The notes beneath the pieces are model-generated. The model was not told the DNA's origin and ran no database searches. It saw only the letters and a list, made by a program, of their open reading frames with translations. Source: Alicyclobacillus acidocaldarius subsp. acidocaldarius Tc-4-1 (GTDB lineage: Bacteria; Bacillota; Bacilli; Alicyclobacillales; Alicyclobacillaceae). Taken from it: a stretch of 64,000 nucleotides of DNA. Of the stretch, positions 1 to 9,632 are shown piece by piece. The stretch covers positions 600,765-664,764 of the forward strand of contig NC_017167.1 of assembly GCF_000219875.1 (NCBI RefSeq). Reading direction: 5' to 3'. A program made the translations under genes and the position numbers. The stretch's first letter is position 1. Each line of letters opens with the position of its first letter.

Positions 1-534
1 GCGATTCTCGCTGGGAAACTCGCGCCGTGTTACATCGTCGGGATCGCGGTGAACCTGGACCGGCGTCGCGACGATTACGCGTTTGACGGCGCGCGCCACC
101 GCGAGTATCTGCAGTTCGTGGCGGACGAATGCATCCCGTTTCTGGATGAGCGATATCCCATGGACGATGGCCGCCGCTATATGGCCGGCATTTCGCTCGG
201 CGCGGTGGCGACGCTCAGCTTCGTGCTCGAGTATCCACAGTGGTTTCATCGGGTCATGTTGTTTTCCGGCGCCTTCTTCCCGCCGTATCAGCAGCGGGTG
301 GCCGAAGCCATCGATTTGTCGCGCCTGTACGCCTATATGTTCATCGGTGAAGACGAACGGCAGGCGAACACGCCGAGCGGCGTCTTCGACTTTTGGAGTT
401 ACAACGAGGCGATGCGAGATATCCTGATGGATCGCGGCGCCGAGGTTTCGTATCACACGGGGCCAGGCAATCACATCTGGGGCGTATGGCAGCGTCACCT
501 GGTGGCTGCGCTTTCGGAAATTGTCCTGGTCTGA
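1..534 (+). CDS. Alpha/beta-hydrolase esterase, 5' end outside window
   Basis: The reading frame is open from base 1, so the gene begins upstream and only its last 177 codons are here; the GTG at 49 is internal. The visible part holds the nucleophile elbow G-I-S-L-G followed by a helix-like stretch, an acidic turn (F-I-G-E-D-E) where the catalytic Asp is expected, and a late G-N-H-I-W-G segment that would carry the catalytic His. This order fits the putative esterase (esterase D / Fes-like) group of the alpha/beta hydrolases. No signal peptide can be judged because the N-terminus is missing. The substrate cannot be named. It lies 87 bases upstream of a second esterase gene on the same strand. 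Confidence 0.75.
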   Translation, partial: AILAGKLAPCYIVGIAVNLDRRRDDYAFDGARHREYLQFVADECIPFLDERYPMDDGRRYMAGISLGAVATLSFVLEYPQWFHRVMLFSGAFFPPYQQRVAEAIDLSRLYAYMFIGEDERQANTPSGVFDFWSYNEAMRDILMDRGAEVSYHTGPGNHIWGVWQRHLVAALSEIVLV

Positions 535-621
535 CCACGAAACGGCTCCTCTTCCCCTTGGCCGCCCGCTCATTCTGCGGTACGGTGGAAAGGTGAAGAA
601 ACGGGGTAGGGGGCGAACCAG

Positions 622-2094
622 ATGGACGTGATCGTCGAAACGCGATACGGCAAGGTGATGGGGCGAGAAGAGGATGGGATTCGCGTGTTTTTGGGCGTCC
701 CGTACGCGAAGGCGCCGGAGGGCGAACGGAGATTCTTGCCGCCGGAGCCCGTCGAGCCGTGGGCCGGTGTGCTGGATGCGCGCGCACATGGGCCTATCTG
801 CCCGCAGGTGGCCAATCCGCTGAATCCTGTTGACGGTTTCGTGCAGTCCGAAGATTGCCTGCGGTTGAACATCTACGCGCCAGCTGAGGGGACGGGCCAC
901 CCTGTGATGGTCTGGATCCACGGCGGCGCGTTCGTGTTTGGATCCGGCCAGTCTCCCTGGTATGACGGGCGCGCGTTCGCGAAGGACGGGGTGGTGCTCG
1001 TGAGCATCAACTACCGCCTTGGCCCGCTCGGCTTCCTTCACCTCGCGCACCTCGGCGGCGAAGCCTACGTCAGCTCGGGCAACGCGGGCATTTTGGATCA
1101 GATTGCCGCGCTCACGTATGTGCGCGACACCATCGAGGCGTTCGGCGGCGACCCGAACCGGGTGACGGTAGCGGGCGAATCGGCCGGCGCGTGGAGTGTC
1201 GGCACGCTTTTGGTGATGGAAGCGGCGCGTGGGTTGTTCCAGCAGGCCATTCTGCAGAGCGGCATTCCGTTTGCGTATCGGACGCCCGAGTTTGCGGAGT
1301 GGTGGACCACTCAACTGCTCGATGCGCTCGGCATCAACCAGGCGTCGTGGCACCGCCTCTTCGACGTTCCCGCCGCCGATCTCGTCGCCGTCGCAGCACG
1401 CATTCCGGCGCGGGACGGGCTGAACCTGCGCCCGGTCTTGGACGGCGTGATGCTCACGCGGTCGTTCTGGGATGCCCTGCGACACGGGCAGGCCGCGCAC
1501 GTGCCTACTCTCGCCGGATCGAACCGGGAGGAGTTGATGCTGTGGATAGCTCGCGATCCCGAGTGGCGGACGCTTTCCGACGAGGAACGCATCGCGCGCG
1601 TGGATCGGATGTGGGGGCCCCTCGGCGATCGCGCCCGAGACTACTACGTGGATGGCCGCACGGGCGACGAACTGGCCACGTGGCTCGTCCGATTCGCCTC
1701 CATGCGGAGTTTCACGTATCCCACCATCCGCGCGGCCGAGATCCAGAGCGAATACGCTCCCGTCTACCTGTACCGATTTGACTACCGGCCGAGTCAGCTC
1801 GGCGCGGCGCACGCGCTCGAAATCCCCTTCGTGTTCGGCACGTACGCCCATCCGTCGGCGCGGGTGCTCGTCGGAGACCGGCCGTCGCACGCCGCTGTCT
1901 CAGAAGCGATGCACGCGGCTTGGGTCTCCTTCGTCCGCCATGGCAGTCCGCAGGCGCCGCACCTCCCGGAGTGGCCGACCTACGACCCGAAGCGCCGCTC
2001 GACCATGATTTTCGACGAAACGTCTCGCGTCGAGGAGGATCCTAATACCGCCGAGCGCGAGCTCTGGTCCGAGATGATGAGCCTGTCCATGTGA
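622..2094 (+). CDS. Type B carboxylesterase (para-nitrobenzyl esterase family)
   Basis: A 490-residue cytosolic serine esterase, the normal length for bacterial type B carboxylesterases. It should hydrolyse short-chain carboxylic esters. The oxyanion-hole motif H-G-G-A-F is at about residues 100-104, the nucleophile motif G-E-S-A-G-A at 185-190 (Ser187), the acidic member of the triad in S-N-R-E-E near 303-304, and the His in A-A-H-A-L-E at about 397. No signal peptide is visible. The ATG is preceded by a G-rich Shine-Dalgarno sequence. A terminator follows at 2126-2153. The family assignment is firm, but the physiological substrate is unknown. Confidence 0.92.
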   Translation: MDVIVETRYGKVMGREEDGIRVFLGVPYAKAPEGERRFLPPEPVEPWAGVLDARAHGPICPQVANPLNPVDGFVQSEDCLRLNIYAPAEGTGHPVMVWIHGGAFVFGSGQSPWYDGRAFAKDGVVLVSINYRLGPLGFLHLAHLGGEAYVSSGNAGILDQIAALTYVRDTIEAFGGDPNRVTVAGESAGAWSVGTLLVMEAARGLFQQAILQSGIPFAYRTPEFAEWWTTQLLDALGINQASWHRLFDVPAADLVAVAARIPARDGLNLRPVLDGVMLTRSFWDALRHGQAAHVPTLAGSNREELMLWIARDPEWRTLSDEERIARVDRMWGPLGDRARDYYVDGRTGDELATWLVRFASMRSFTYPTIRAAEIQSEYAPVYLYRFDYRPSQLGAAHALEIPFVFGTYAHPSARVLVGDRPSHAAVSEAMHAAWVSFVRHGSPQAPHLPEWPTYDPKRRSTMIFDETSRVEEDPNTAERELWSEMMSLSM

Positions 2095-2125
2095 CCCCGC
2101 ATCGAGAGGGCGGACTGCACCAACG

Positions 2126-2153
2126 AGGCCGGTGGCATCCCCACCGGCCTTTT
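2126..2153 (+). terminator. Rho-independent terminator after carboxylesterase
   Basis: Perfect 10-bp stem AGGCCGGTGG / CCACCGGCCT with a 5-base loop, followed by TTT. It lies 31 bases after the esterase stop. Confidence 0.8.
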
Positions 2154-2211
2154 CCATGTCCATGGGCTACGGCGGAATTCGCGAAGGGGAGCGCCCAAAC
2201 TGGACGGCACG

Positions 2212-2242
2212 GGTATGTGGAAAAGCTGCTCGCTCATAGGAT
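2212..2242 (+). promoter_or_regulatory. Possible sigma-E-like promoter of prkA operon
   Basis: CATAGGAT at 2235-2242 resembles the sigma-E -10 (CATACAAT-like), and GGTATGT at 2212-2218 could be the -35. In Bacillus subtilis prkA, yhbH and spoVR are expressed in the mother cell under sigma E, which motivates the search. The match is partial and the spacing is 16 bases by one alignment, so this is a weak call. Confidence 0.3.
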
Positions 2243-2314
2243 GAGAAAAAGCCTCCTGTCACTCACCGCTTCAGACGCGAAGGCGTGCATCCGTATCGCA
2301 AGGAGGATGGGATC

Positions 2315-4213
2315 ATGGGTTTCCTGGAACGCCTGAGCTCGTATCGCGCGGAGGAGGAAGCACTTCGTTGGCGGGGCACATTCACAGACTATCTGGAACT
2401 CGTGCGTCAGAATCCCAACATCGCGAGAACGGCTCACGCTCGCATTTACGATATGATCGTCGCCGCTGGCGTGGAGACGGACGCTGACGGCAAACCGCAT
2501 TACAAGTTCTTTGAAAAGGAGATCTTTGGGCTCTCGGACACCATCGAGCGGCTCGTCGAGGAGTACTTCCACGCGGCCGCGCGAAGGCTGGACGTGCGTA
2601 AACGCATCCTGCTCCTCATGGGTCCGGTGTCGGGCGGGAAGTCGACCATCGTGACGCTTCTCAAGCGGGGGTTGGAGCAATACTCCCGCACGCCCGAGGG
2701 AGCCTTGTACGCGATTGCCGGATGCCCGATGCACGAGGAACCGCTGCACCTCATCCCGAACGAACTTCGCGCTGACTTCGAGGCGGAGTTCGGCGTCAAA
2801 ATTGAAGGCAACTTGTGCCCGAGTTGCCGCCTGAGGGTGGATGAGGAATTCGGCGGCCGGATCGAAGACGTGCCCGTGGAGCGCATTGTCCTGTCGGAGG
2901 AGCGCCGCGTCGGCATCGGCACGTTCAGTCCTTCGGATCCCAAGTCACAGGACATCGCCGATCTCACCGGCAGCGTCGACTTTTCCACTATTACCGAGTA
3001 CGGCTCAGAGTCTGATCCGCGCGCGTACCGGTTTGACGGGGAACTGAACAAGGCCAACCGCGGCTTGATGGAGTTCCAGGAGATGCTGAAGTGTGACGAG
3101 AAGTTTCTCTGGCATCTCCTCAGCCTGACGCAGGAGGGCAACTTCAAGGCCGGCAGGTTTGCGCTCATCTCCGCCGACGAGATGATCATCGCCCACACGA
3201 ACGAGGCCGAATATCGCTCGTTCATCGCCAACAAGAAGAACGAGGCGTTGCAGTCGCGCATGATCGTCATGCCCATTCCGTACAACCTGCGCGTCGACGA
3301 CGAAGTCAAAATATACGAGAAACTGGTACAACAGAGCGATCTCAAAAACGTTCACATCGCACCGCACGCTCTGCGCACGGCGGCCATCTTCTCCATTCTC
3401 ACGCGATTGAAGGAGTCGAAGAAGCAAGGCGTCGACCTGATGAAAAAGCTGTACCTGTATAACGGGCAGGCCGTCGAGGGGCTCAAAGACTCCGACGTCA
3501 AGGAGCTCAAGGCGGAGTTCCCCGACGAAGGCATGAGCGGGCTGGATCCGCGCTATATCATCAACCGGATCTCGACCGCGCTCATCCGGCGTGACACCCA
3601 GTGCATCAACGCACTCGATGTGCTGCGCGCCATTAAGGATGGGCTCGATCAGCATCCGTCCATCACGCCCGAAGACCGCGAGCGGCTGCTGAACTTCGTG
3701 GCGATGGCGCGGCGCGAATACGACGAGATGGCGAAGACCGAGGTGCAGAAGGCGTTCGTCTATTCGTTCGAGGAGTCGGCGAAAACGCTGCTCGAAAATT
3801 ACCTGGACAACGTGGAGGCGTACTGCAACTGGCAAAAGATCAAGGATCCGCTCACCGGCGAGGAGATGGACCCCGACGAGAAGCTAATGCGCTCCATCGA
3901 GGAGCAGATCGGCGTCTCTGAGAACGCCAAGCGCGCGTTCCGCGAGGAGATCCTCATCCGGATTTCGACCTATGCGCGCCGCGGCAAGAAGTTTGACTAT
4001 CACTCCCACGAGCGCCTGCGGGAGGCCATCGAGAAGAAGCTGTTCGCCGATCTCAAGGACGTTGTGAAGATCACGACTTCCACGAAGACGCCCGACGAAC
4101 AGCAGCTCAAGAAGATCAACGAGGTGACGCGCCGTCTGATCGACGAACACGGGTATTGCCCCGTGTGTGCCAATGAGCTCCTGCGCTACACCGGAAGTCT
4201 GCTCAACCGCTGA
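2315..4213 (+). CDS. prkA: PrkA serine protein kinase / AAA+ protein
   Basis: The product of 632 residues matches the usual PrkA length. The N-terminal AAA+ part carries the Walker A motif G-P-V-S-G-G-K-S-T at about residues 103-111; the C-terminal third is the PrkA-type domain. PrkA proteins act during sporulation in Bacillus; kinase and ATP-dependent protease activities have both been reported for the family. The ATG at 2315 is chosen because AAGGAGG lies 8 bases upstream; an in-frame start at 2285 has no such site. The gene opens a prkA-yhbH-spoVR run, with 15 bases to the next start. This grouping supports a sporulation or stress role. Confidence 0.95.
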   Translation: MGFLERLSSYRAEEEALRWRGTFTDYLELVRQNPNIARTAHARIYDMIVAAGVETDADGKPHYKFFEKEIFGLSDTIERLVEEYFHAAARRLDVRKRILLLMGPVSGGKSTIVTLLKRGLEQYSRTPEGALYAIAGCPMHEEPLHLIPNELRADFEAEFGVKIEGNLCPSCRLRVDEEFGGRIEDVPVERIVLSEERRVGIGTFSPSDPKSQDIADLTGSVDFSTITEYGSESDPRAYRFDGELNKANRGLMEFQEMLKCDEKFLWHLLSLTQEGNFKAGRFALISADEMIIAHTNEAEYRSFIANKKNEALQSRMIVMPIPYNLRVDDEVKIYEKLVQQSDLKNVHIAPHALRTAAIFSILTRLKESKKQGVDLMKKLYLYNGQAVEGLKDSDVKELKAEFPDEGMSGLDPRYIINRISTALIRRDTQCINALDVLRAIKDGLDQHPSITPEDRERLLNFVAMARREYDEMAKTEVQKAFVYSFEESAKTLLENYLDNVEAYCNWQKIKDPLTGEEMDPDEKLMRSIEEQIGVSENAKRAFREEILIRISTYARRGKKFDYHSHERLREAIEKKLFADLKDVVKITTSTKTPDEQQLKKINEVTRRLIDEHGYCPVCANELLRYTGSLLNR

Positions 4214-4228
4214 CAGGAGGGAGAGACC

Positions 4229-5380
4229 GTGGTCGAATTCACTCTGCAACGCGAAGACTGGTCACTCCACCGCAAAGGGCACATCGATCAAGAGCGCCAT
4301 CGCGAAAAGGTGCGTGAGGCGATTCGCGAACATCTCGCCGATCTCGTCAGCGATGAGAGCCTGATCATGTCGGACGGGAAGCAGATCATCAAGATCCCCA
4401 TCCGCTCGCTCGAAGAGTACCGTATCCGGTACAACTTTCAGAAAGGCAAACACGTCGGCACGGGATCCGGGGATACGGCCGTGGGCGATCTCGTCGCCCG
4501 CGGCAAGCCGGACACCGATGGACAACCCGGGCCGGGTCAGGGCGAGGGCGCCGGCTCCGAGCCGGGCGTCGACTACGCCGAGGCGGAGGTGACGCTGGAC
4601 GACATCCAGCAGGAGCTGTTCCGCGAACTCGAACTTCCCGATCTCGCCGAAAAGGACGAGGCGGACATGGTGGTGGATACCGTCGAGTTTCGCGACGTTC
4701 GCAAGAAGGGCATCACGGCCAACATTGACAAGAAACGGACTTTGCTTCAGGCCCTTCGCCATGCGAAGAAGGACGATCGCGTCGTCATTACGCCGGACGA
4801 TCTGCGCTACAAGACGTGGGAGACCATCGTTAAGCCGGACTCGAACGCGGTCATTCTCGCGATGATGGACCTGTCGGGATCGATGGGCCTGTTCGAGAAG
4901 TACTGTGCGCGAACCTTCTTCTTTTGGATGACGCGGTTTCTGCGGACGAAGTACGCCAACGTCCAGATTCGGTACATCGCTCACCACACGGAGGCGCATG
5001 AGGTCGACGAGGAGTATTTTTTCACCAAGGGTGAGAGCGGGGGTACCATCTGTTCGTCCGCGTATCAGTATGCGCTCGACATGGTGAACCGGGAGTATCC
5101 GCCCGAGCGGTACAACATCTATCCCATCCACTTTTCGGACGGCGACAACCTGACGTCGGACAATGAAAAATGCGTGCAATTGGTGAAGGAACTCTCCAGC
5201 GTCTCGCGCATGTTTGGGTACGCAGAGGTGAACCAGTACTCGCGTTCGTCGACGTTGATGAGTGCATACGGGAAGCTTCAGATTCCCCGGTTTCGCACGT
5301 ACGTGATACGAGACAAATCCGAGATCTACGGTGCGCTTCGTCACTTCTTTTCCCAGCAGCAAGGGGTGAAGAGCGCATGA
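4229..5380 (+). CDS. yhbH: Sporulation protein YhbH (DUF444)
   Basis: A 383-residue DUF444 protein with a GTG start after CAGGAGGGAG. The N-terminal third is charged with a Gly/Pro-rich linker (about residues 85-115). The C-terminal half looks like a von Willebrand A fold with a D-L-S-G-S metal-site motif (MIDAS type). In Bacillus yhbH mutants sporulate poorly, and the gene is habitually linked to prkA, as here. Its TGA overlaps the ATG of the next gene (ATGA), which implies translational coupling. Biochemical function is not established. Confidence 0.93.
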   Translation: MVEFTLQREDWSLHRKGHIDQERHREKVREAIREHLADLVSDESLIMSDGKQIIKIPIRSLEEYRIRYNFQKGKHVGTGSGDTAVGDLVARGKPDTDGQPGPGQGEGAGSEPGVDYAEAEVTLDDIQQELFRELELPDLAEKDEADMVVDTVEFRDVRKKGITANIDKKRTLLQALRHAKKDDRVVITPDDLRYKTWETIVKPDSNAVILAMMDLSGSMGLFEKYCARTFFFWMTRFLRTKYANVQIRYIAHHTEAHEVDEEYFFTKGESGGTICSSAYQYALDMVNREYPPERYNIYPIHFSDGDNLTSDNEKCVQLVKELSSVSRMFGYAEVNQYSRSSTLMSAYGKLQIPRFRTYVIRDKSEIYGALRHFFSQQQGVKSA

Positions 5381-6816
5381 ACCATCGCGAGTTGGAAGAG
5401 CTCGAGCGCGCCATTGAGCGGATGATGGATCTGGCTCGGGCGTTCGGGCTCGACATCTACCCCATGCGGTTTGAGGTGTGTCCGGCCGATGTGCTGTACA
5501 CCTTTGGAGCGTACGGAATGCCAACCAGATTCCACCATTGGTCTTTTGGAAAGACATTCCATAAAATGAAACTCGAATACGATCTCGGTCTGAGTCGGAT
5601 CTACGAACTCGTCATCAATTCGAATCCGTGCTACGCCTTTTTGCTCGACGGAAACACGCTCTTACAAAACAAGACGGTGTGTGCACATGTGCTCGGGCAT
5701 TGCGACTTCTTCAAAAACAATGCGGCGTTCCGACACACGTCCCGAGACATGGTCGAGCGCATGGCGTCGAGCGCCGAGCGAATTTATCGTTACGAACTTG
5801 AATACGGCAGGCGCCGCGTGGAGGAGTTGCTGGACGCGGGCCTCGCCATCGCGGAACACGTGGATCCTTCCGAGGAAGGGCGCAATGCGCGCCGCGTCGC
5901 CAAGGAGCGCATGTACCGCCAGCGTTTGGGCCAACGAGCAGAGCCGCCCCGTAGGGCGCGGGAGCCAGGACCTTATGACGATTTGTTTGCGCTGGATGGT
6001 CCTCTGCCAGAGCCGGAGGAGGAGTCGATTCCTGCGCGCGTGCTCAACAAGGACGTCATGCTGTTTATCATCGAGCACAGCTCCGCCCTCGAGGAATGGG
6101 AGCGCGACATCCTCTCGATGTTGCGCGAAGAGATGCTCTATTTCTGGCCTCAGCTGGAGACGAAGATCATGAACGAGGGCTGGGCGACCTACTGGCATCT
6201 GCGCATCATGCGGGAGATGGATCTGTCGGACGAAGAGGCCGTGGAGTTCGCCAAGATGCACTCGAGCGTCGTGTTACCTTCTCGAACGAGCATCAATCCT
6301 TATCACGTCGGTCTCGCCATCTGGGAGGACATTGAGCGGCGATGGAATGAACCGACGAAAGAGGAGCAGGAGCGGTACGGAAGGCGACCGGGCGAGGGAC
6401 GGGAAAAGATGTTCGAGGTGCGCGAGATGGAGACGGACGTCTCGTTCTTGCGCAACTACTTGACCAAGGATCTCATTGAAAAACTTGACCTGTACGTGTA
6501 TCAAAAGGTGGGAAACGACTGGCGTGTGGTGGAGAAAGATTGGGAAAAGGTGCGAGATGCGCTCGTCGCTTCGCGGATCAACGGCGGAATCCCCGTGCTG
6601 TACGTGGAGGATGGTGATTATCGCCGAAACGGCGAATTGCTCATTCGTCACGCGTTTGAAGGGATGGAACTGGATCTCCGTCATCTAGAAAAGGTGTTGC
6701 CCTACTTTTACCGCCTATGGGGCCGGCCCGTTCACCTGCAGACCGTCGTCGAGGGGCGTGACGTCATCTTCAGCTATGACGGGAAGAAAGTACAGCGATC
6801 GTTCTTGAAAGATTGA
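5377..6816 (+). CDS. spoVR: Stage V sporulation protein R family (SpoVR)
   Basis: A 479-residue product whose start is the ATG overlapping the yhbH stop. A longer in-frame extension to 5170 lies wholly inside yhbH and is rejected. The sequence has the SpoVR hallmarks: an N-terminal E-V-C-P-A-D region, a H-V-L-G-H-C-D-F-F segment, a N-E-G-W-A-T-Y-W-H motif in the middle (about residues 266-274), and a C-terminal beta-rich part. In Bacillus subtilis SpoVR is needed for proper spore cortex formation. The three-gene operon ends at a terminator at 6863-6890. Confidence 0.95.
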   Translation: MNHRELEELERAIERMMDLARAFGLDIYPMRFEVCPADVLYTFGAYGMPTRFHHWSFGKTFHKMKLEYDLGLSRIYELVINSNPCYAFLLDGNTLLQNKTVCAHVLGHCDFFKNNAAFRHTSRDMVERMASSAERIYRYELEYGRRRVEELLDAGLAIAEHVDPSEEGRNARRVAKERMYRQRLGQRAEPPRRAREPGPYDDLFALDGPLPEPEEESIPARVLNKDVMLFIIEHSSALEEWERDILSMLREEMLYFWPQLETKIMNEGWATYWHLRIMREMDLSDEEAVEFAKMHSSVVLPSRTSINPYHVGLAIWEDIERRWNEPTKEEQERYGRRPGEGREKMFEVREMETDVSFLRNYLTKDLIEKLDLYVYQKVGNDWRVVEKDWEKVRDALVASRINGGIPVLYVEDGDYRRNGELLIRHAFEGMELDLRHLEKVLPYFYRLWGRPVHLQTVVEGRDVIFSYDGKKVQRSFLKD

Positions 6817-6862
6817 GGACCATGCCTGAGCGTGCGCTCCACAAGAAGCTTTGACCCAAAGG

Positions 6863-6890
6863 CAGCCCTGCCACATAGGCGGGGCTGTTT
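6863..6890 (+). terminator. Terminator of prkA-yhbH-spoVR operon
   Basis: CAGCCCTGCC / GGCGGGGCTG stem with one mismatch-type wobble and a 5-base loop, followed by TTT, 46 bases after spoVR. Confidence 0.75.
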
Positions 6891-6995
6891 GCGTGCAAAC
6901 ATTGTTTGTTTCTTTATGAAAATTGCATCATTTCTATGCGGCAGGCGATTATGTTCGAGGTCGGAAGTCATCTCACCTGACGGAGGGGGATCCCA

Positions 6996-7973
6996 GTGAG
7001 ACTCCGACCTCGTGTGGATGCGTTTCATGCGTTTCTCACTGGACGATTTTTCTTCCGTGTCGGCGACAAGATCTTCTTGGTGGCCCTGCCGTTGATCATT
7101 CAGGGCATGGGATACGGGCCGTCGCTCCTGTCCTTTGCCAATGCAGTTCAGTACGTGGCCAACTGGGCCGGTGCACCGCTCGGAGGCTACCTAACAGAGA
7201 GGCACAGTCGAAAAGCGGTCATGCGCGCGGTGCACGCCGCGCAGGCAGCCGCCATCTTCGGCGTGATCGCCTCCCTGTCCATCAGGTCACTGTTTCCCTT
7301 CATCTTTGTATGCTCCATCTTTGTTCTCCACCTCGCGTCCATCGTGAATCGGGTCAATCGATTTTCCCTGACCGCGCTCTTGCGCGATCGCGACCAGATC
7401 CCGCAGGCGAACGCGGAAATTCAGCTGATGGAATCTGCCGCGAGACTCGTCGGACCGTGGATGGCGAAAATTGTCATCGCGCACCTGAGGTTGCGAGCCG
7501 CGCTGGGATTGGATCTGTTGTCGTTCTTGATCATGGCCATGGTGGTGTGGGTGGCCCTGCAAGTACCGGTCGGCGAGCGTCAGGAGGCTCGTTTGGCTGG
7601 CGCTCGCGCGCGTGATCTGTGGCGATGGCGGTTCGAGGGGCAGGACGGAGCGGGGAGGGTCTTATTCGTCAATGGTTTGGTCAATGTCGCCTTCACCTTT
7701 GTTTCAGGGTTCAACGTGTTCCTATGAGTTCGGTGCATCACTTGAACGTGATGGTGATATCCTGGATTTTGACCGCGACTGCCGCTGCTTCGCTGCTCTT
7801 TGGGTTCATCCTTCGCGCGAACTGGTGCAGACGTGGCTCCAGATGCGCCTCGCCGGATCGGAACTGAATCGGGCCTTTGCCGCGACATCTCATGTGCAGA
7901 AGCCATCACGCCGGTCTGGATGGTATTAGGTGGGTTCCTCGGGCGAGCGCTTGGGCCCTGGCTGCGTCGGTGT
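6996..7973 (+). pseudogene. MFS transporter, C-terminal half decayed
   Basis: An intact N-terminal half starts at GTG 6996 after a GGAGGGGG Shine-Dalgarno sequence and encodes 243 residues with about six hydrophobic segments and the MFS loop 2-3 region (G-Y-L-T-E-R-H-S-R-K). It then stops at 7727. Downstream, transporter-like pieces continue in changing frames: a hydrophobic helix around 7748-7830 in one frame, and a G-G-F-L-G-R-A-L-G-P segment near 7930-7960 in the original frame after several stops. Because several shifts and stops are needed, this looks like genuine decay and not one sequencing slip. The substrate cannot be inferred. Confidence 0.7.
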
Positions 7974-8072
7974 GCGCCGCATGTGCACTTACGTGATCTC
8001 TCAGTTTGTGGGCTTTCAAGCTGCCCGCGAGTGCGAGATCCGCGATGCGCGGTGAGCGCGGTCTGGAGTAAT

Positions 8073-8101
8073 TTGCGCCTCGGGCATGAAACTTGTAAGA
8101 T
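8073..8101 (+). promoter_or_regulatory. Sigma-A promoter of PfpI-family gene
   Basis: TTGCGC (8073-8078), 17-base spacer, TAAGAT (8096-8101), 33 bases before the chosen start codon. Confidence 0.65.
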
Positions 8102-8134
8102 GTAAGTGACATTAAAAAAGGAAGGGTGAGTCGT

Positions 8135-8803
8135 GTGGCCAAGAAAGTCCTGATGGTCGTCACGAGTGCAGACAAGATGACGGACGGGCATCCGACAGGG
8201 CTCTGGCTGTCCGAATTTGCCGAGCCGTATACGGAGTTTAAGCAGGTCGGCTATGAGGTGACGGTGGCCAGCCCTCGAGGTGGTCAGGCGCCCATCGATG
8301 AGCGCAGCGTGCAGAACGGCGAACTTCATCAGTGGCCTGAGGCGGTTGAGGTCTTGAAGCAGACCGTTCCGCTCTCTCAGGTCTCTGCGTCCGATTTCGA
8401 CGCCATTTTCTTGCCCGGTGGTCACGGCACCATGTTTGATTTCCCAAACAGCGCGGAACTCCAAGCGCTCATCCGGGCGTTTGCCGAGGCGGGGAAAGTG
8501 GTCGCCGCCGTGTGCCACGGTCCGGCTGGGTTGGTCAACGTGCGGCTCTCGAACGGCGATCCGCTCGTCAAAGGCAAACGTGTGACGGCGTTCACGGATG
8601 AGGAGGAGCGCGCCGTCAAGCTTGACGACAAGGTCCCCTTCATGTTGGAGACGCGCTTGCGCGAGCTTGGCGCGCAGTTCGTGGCCCAGCCGATGTGGTC
8701 CGATCACGTCGAACGAGATGGAAATCTTATCACGGGGCAAAACCCGCAGTCGGGCATCAGCGCTGCGAAAGCCGTCATCCAGGCGCTTGACGAAGCTCGT
8801 TGA
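8135..8803 (+). CDS. DJ-1/PfpI family protein (Hsp31-like glutamine amidotransferase fold)
   Basis: About 222 residues. The family's nucleophile-elbow cysteine is in A-V-C-H-G-P. Other typical parts are L-P-G-G-H-G, a conserved Glu early in the protein, and the late D-H-V-E-R-D-G-N-L-I-T-G-Q-N-P segment. Members related to Hsp31/YhbO act as glyoxalases, deglycases or chaperones; which applies here cannot be told. Two GTG codons are possible. The one at 8126 overlaps the AAGGAAGGG ribosome site itself, so GTG 8135 is preferred. It has its own promoter upstream and a strong terminator downstream, so it is monocistronic. Confidence 0.88.
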   Translation: MAKKVLMVVTSADKMTDGHPTGLWLSEFAEPYTEFKQVGYEVTVASPRGGQAPIDERSVQNGELHQWPEAVEVLKQTVPLSQVSASDFDAIFLPGGHGTMFDFPNSAELQALIRAFAEAGKVVAAVCHGPAGLVNVRLSNGDPLVKGKRVTAFTDEEERAVKLDDKVPFMLETRLRELGAQFVAQPMWSDHVERDGNLITGQNPQSGISAAKAVIQALDEAR

Positions 8804-8824
8804 CGCGAAGACACAAAGCTTCTC

Positions 8825-8870
8825 CAAACAGCGTCCTACTCCCATGTGGGGGCAGGGCGCTGTTTGTTTT
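8825..8870 (+). terminator. Terminator after PfpI-family gene
   Basis: CAAACAGCG (8825-8833) pairs with CGCTGTTTG (8858-8866); inner CCT/AGG and CCCA/GGG pairs extend the stem, and TTTT follows. Confidence 0.85.
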
Positions 8871-9050
8871 CGGAAAATCCAGCGGATCCTCGGGCGTGGC
8901 GTGCTGGCGACCATCGCGGGGCACGTCACAAAACCTTCATCTTTCAAGCGATTACATGTGAGGTGGTTTTGAGAGCCGGGTGGCAGATTCAATCTTGGGC
9001 GTCGAGAATGCGCGGCGCTCGAAAAACAACAACGAAGAGGAGATGGGTGT

Positions 9051-9569
9051 ATGAACCGCAAATCCATCCTGTACGTGTTGGGCGTGGCAGCGGCAGCCGC
9101 TATGGTTGTGACAGGTTGTGGCACAACCGCGAGTGCGAACAACACGGCATCGAGTGGTGCGGCGAGTACAGCCGTCACAGTAAAGCACGACCACAAGGGG
9201 GCCAGCGCTTCGAATCAGAAGGAGAACAAGACCGAGGCGAAGTCGTCCGTCAAGGCGGCGGAGACGGCCAAGTCGTCCGTGACCTTAACGGCTCCTGCCG
9301 CGGGCACGAGCGTGATGGCAGGCGGCGCGCTGAAGGTGGATGGCCGTGTCTCCGCGAACCTGGCCAAAAAGGACGTTCAGATTACGCTGACGAACAGCGA
9401 AAAGAAGGTTCTCGCTCAGCAGATTGTCGGCACCGGCAGCAACGGAAACTTCACCGACACGCTGAAACTGCCGAAGGATCTGGGGAAGACAGGCGCGGAG
9501 TTGACGCTCGAGGTCTCGGTGGTCGGCGAGAGCGGAGTCTCGAGCTCGGTCACACTTCATGTGAAGTGA
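9051..9569 (+). CDS. Lipoprotein with C-terminal Ig-like (Gmad2-type) domain
   Basis: A 172-residue exported protein. The N-terminus M-N-R-K-S followed by a hydrophobic stretch and V-V-T-G-C is a lipoprotein signal peptide, with Cys23 as the lipidated residue. Residues 25-80 are low-complexity Ala/Ser/Lys/Thr. The last about 90 residues (from V-T-L-T-A-P to the end) look like a beta-sandwich, closest to the Gmad2 immunoglobulin-like domain found in spore-germination-type proteins. The start follows GAGGAG. It stands alone and ends at the terminator at 9597-9627. A role at the cell or spore surface is inferred from the domain only. Confidence 0.75.
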   Translation: MNRKSILYVLGVAAAAAMVVTGCGTTASANNTASSGAASTAVTVKHDHKGASASNQKENKTEAKSSVKAAETAKSSVTLTAPAAGTSVMAGGALKVDGRVSANLAKKDVQITLTNSEKKVLAQQIVGTGSNGNFTDTLKLPKDLGKTGAELTLEVSVVGESGVSSSVTLHVK

Positions 9570-9596
9570 CAGATTCTCACATCGCAAATCATGTAG

Positions 9597-9627
9597 AAAA
9601 GGCGCGGGGTAGGACTCCGCGCCTTTT
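9597..9627 (+). terminator. Terminator after lipoprotein gene, intron-relic target
   Basis: AAAAGGCGCGG / CCGCGCCTTTT form a perfect 11-bp stem around a 9-base loop. The group II intron relic begins 5 bases downstream. Confidence 0.9.
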
Positions 9628-9632
9628 GATTG

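Noticed and set aside
5170-5379. Longer start for spoVR
   Set aside because: The extra codons lie inside yhbH; the ATG overlapping the yhbH stop matches family length.
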